Shown: positions 63,401 through 64,000 of the stretch, in pieces | How the letters are laid out: each line of letters opens with the position of its first letter | Numbering within the stretch: the first letter of the stretch is position 1 | Assembly (NCBI GenBank): GCA_023100825.1 | Contig: CP095846.1 | Location: forward strand, 3,410,001-3,474,000 | From: Nocardioidaceae bacterium SCSIO 66511 | GTDB taxonomy: Bacteria; Actinomycetota; Actinomycetes; Propionibacteriales; Nocardioidaceae | Reading direction: 5' to 3' | DNA length: 64,000 nucleotides | Position numbers and translations under genes: made by a program | Notes under the pieces: generated by a model | What the model saw: the letters and a program-made list of their open reading frames with translations, nothing else | The model's database searches: none | What the model was told of the DNA's origin: nothing

Positions 63401-63739
63401 GTAGCGCCGGATGAGCGCGTAACAGAACGAGTGGAACGTCGCGGCGTACGGCGCCGTCGCCTGTTGCCGGAGCCGGCCGGCGATGCGCGTACGAAGGTCG
63501 TCGGCCGCCTTGCGCCCGAACGTCAGCACCAACACCTGCTCGGGTTTCAGCCCCCGGCGCTCGACACGATCGACGACCGCCTCGACCAGCGTGGTCGTCT
63601 TGCCCGTGCCCGGGCCCGCCAGCACGAGCAGCGGGCCTTGCGCATGCTCGACGACCGCGCGCTGACTCGCGTCGAGCGTCGGCGGCTCGACAGCGCCGCG
63701 CGGTCGCTGCAGCACGTACTGGACAGGCATGTGTCCCAT
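60464..63739 (-). CDS. adnA: AdnA subunit of the AdnAB helicase-nuclease
   Basis: 1091-aa UvrD/RecB-type protein: Walker A LAGPGTGKTTTL (about 40-51), VDEYQDTDPAQ, a C-terminal nuclease with VIDLKTGKKAVK, and Fe-S-type cysteines (CPLKWFL near the start of the nuclease; CRFCEFRSSC near the end). ATG 63739 is taken; ATG 63730 is also possible. Coupled to adnB, equivalent to Rv3202c. Confidence 0.94.
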   Translation of the reverse strand: MGHMPVQYVLQRPRGAVEPPTLDASQRAVVEHAQGPLLVLAGPGTGKTTTLVEAVVDRVERRGLKPEQVLVLTFGRKAADDLRTRIAGRLRQQATAPYAATFHSFCYALIRRYQDPEAFLDPLRLLSAPEQDVRIRELVEGARSDGRILWPEALRPALRTRGFASELQRFMAQARSLGLDPVDIAENALRHDRADWRSAADFFGEYLDVFDAQNLVDYAELVHRALIIAHDPQHQAELRAEFPLVVVDEYQDTDPAQVSLLKALAGDGRDLIAVGDPDQSIYGFRGSDVRGIMRFPDEFRTHDGSRATTLALTSTRRFGRHIVDASRRVIERLGSSGAIDGEAFRAFRSPQPVEPTYGDGSVEAYAYASANAEAEHIALLLRRAHLDDKVDWSQMAVLVRTGAAIPKLQRALNAAGVPTEVAGDEVPLRTEPAVQPLLLALRVIDGLVRDVDPDPDDVATLLSGPLGGLDGGELRRVARELRRLDSEPDDGGESRRPRPSRELLAEALVQPAVFTQIRCDGAEPAYRLARLIARAVEARRSHASPEALLWMLWHSSSWGDRLRADAESGGDRAANAHRDLDAICALFESASRAEERYQRRGVTQFLAELEDQQIPAEPLGELGVRGSAVRLLTAHRSKGLEWRIVVVSGVQDGVWPDVRYRGTLLQTDRLARDGVQEPPSLAERLAEERRLFYVAVTRAMERVIVTAVQSPVDDGDQPSRFFTELHTALNGPGRPESRGRPRRPLSLRGAVGELRRVVETTSSDAVRAEAVARLARLAAPATGDVVVACADPDSWWGVRDETRSEVPVRPADRPVDLSGSSLDGIVSCPLKWFLSHEARGETPGTTAQGFGTLLHALAAEVIDGDLAADPDVLDAHLDDVWQRLDFAAPWVSTLERGEARRAIERFVNWHLSARGREALAAEHSFEVEVPIGGDTVRLRGSMDRVEVDDGGRVHVIDLKTGKKAVKAKDLAEHPQLGVYQVAVQHGAVDELVDGPVEAGGAELVQLRVPAGAREADSPKVQPQAAPEGSPSFVAYEQLTDALARIRTESFPATPGTMCRFCEFRSSCPAQPEGRTILAAPSVDDPQPWRDE

Positions 63740-63848
63740 GACAACAGACGGCGGTGACAGGCGCAGGAGCACGTGCGCGATGGTGTGGATTGCTGGGTTT
63801 GCTGGCGGCGGGTGTTTGGGTTCGTTGTCGACTTTCGCGCTTCCTCTG

Positions 63849-64000
63849 GTACGACTACTCGCCGCTTCGCTTCTCGTCGCCGTCGGCTTTTCGTACATCT
63901 TCGGCGACTACCCGGCTGCCCGATTCCGTCTCGCTGTCGGGTTTCCCCTTCCGCCGTACGACTACCCGCTTGCCCGCATCGGCTTCGCTGTCGGCTTTCC
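63849..64000 (+). repeat. Degenerate tandem repeats of the 44-kb unit family
   Basis: Three units of 42-45 bp at 63849-63892, 63905-63946 and 63957-64000 share CGACTACCCG, TGCCCG and TCGCTGTCGG cores with the units at 44361-44459 and 44800-44845. The last is cut by the window end. The gap 63740-63848 upstream of adnA shows no gene. Confidence 0.7.

Noticed and set aside
1..64000. CRISPR arrays, rRNA genes, prophage modules
   Set aside because: No regularly spaced repeat-spacer pattern, cas gene, rRNA segment or phage structural gene was seen; repeats found are palindromic or short tandem units.

Overview
The window is dense, GC-rich coding sequence from an actinobacterium. Diagnostic genes are two WhiB proteins, the SigR/RsrA thiol-stress pair, mycoredoxin, AdnA/AdnB, UvrD2, a UPF0182 membrane protein, the tiny ribosomal protein bL37 and a DUF222/HNH (13E12-type) gene. 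Gene content suggests the Nocardioidaceae/Propionibacteriales side of the phylum, but the genus cannot be fixed from sequence reading alone. Many genes appear to be leaderless, with a TAnnnT hexamer 6-7 nt before the start codon.

Layout. (1) 1-4712: whiB1, pdtaS, a DUF2785 gene and a DUF3311/solute:sodium symporter pair whose stop codon sits in the end of a 162-bp IS630-like miniature element. (2) 4936-10215: a ThDP enzyme with a GNAT partner, then a left-pointing block SRAP - alpha/beta hydrolase - sigR - rsrA - thioesterase - bL37; a SigR-type promoter lies in the tail of the hydrolase gene. (3) 10321-16922: a degenerate GGDEF-like gene divergent from a 1071-aa ECF sigma factor fused to a zinc finger, a membrane helix and seven FN3 domains, then a fused pair of gene remnants and a DUF222/HNH gene. 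(4) 17245-24072: a class II (translational) T-box with an Asp (GAC) specifier controlling an archaeal-type AspRS, then DoxX, YibE/F, an ECF41-type sigma factor with a DoxX-like partner, aroA and rsgA. (5) 24082-36652: accessory metabolism and membrane genes, including a secreted 71-aa peptide with seven Gly-Trp-Asp units. (6) 36822-49496: initiator tRNA, UPF0182, PPA1309-like, YlbL protease, moaE, DUF2342 protease, Nudix, a composite inverted-repeat element, a YgjP peptidase, a cluster of DnaA-box-like sites, a TOMM leader-binding-like protein, an ABC1 kinase and a sulfotransferase. (7) 49512-64000: a zinc-ribbon protein, an Arg-rich micro-protein, whiB7 with its autoregulatory promoter, uORF and attenuator, uvrD2, mrx1 (SigR promoter), aminotransferase, GrpB, GNAT, nudC, deoD, adnB and adnA, ending in degenerate tandem repeats.

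Much of the window parallels, from memory, the Mycobacterium tuberculosis segment Rv3193c-Rv3228 (UPF0182, YlbL, Rv3195, Rv3196, Rv3197, whiB7, uvrD2, mrx1, nudC, adnB, adnA, whiB1, pdtaS, sigH, SRAP, aroA, rsgA) with local inversions and insertions. Functional themes are redox and translation-stress responses (SigR, mycoredoxin, WhiB7, T-box) and DNA repair (AdnAB, UvrD2, SRAP, NudC). The most unusual items are the Asp T-box, the ECF-FN3 fusion, the GWD-repeat secreted peptide and the repeat elements.
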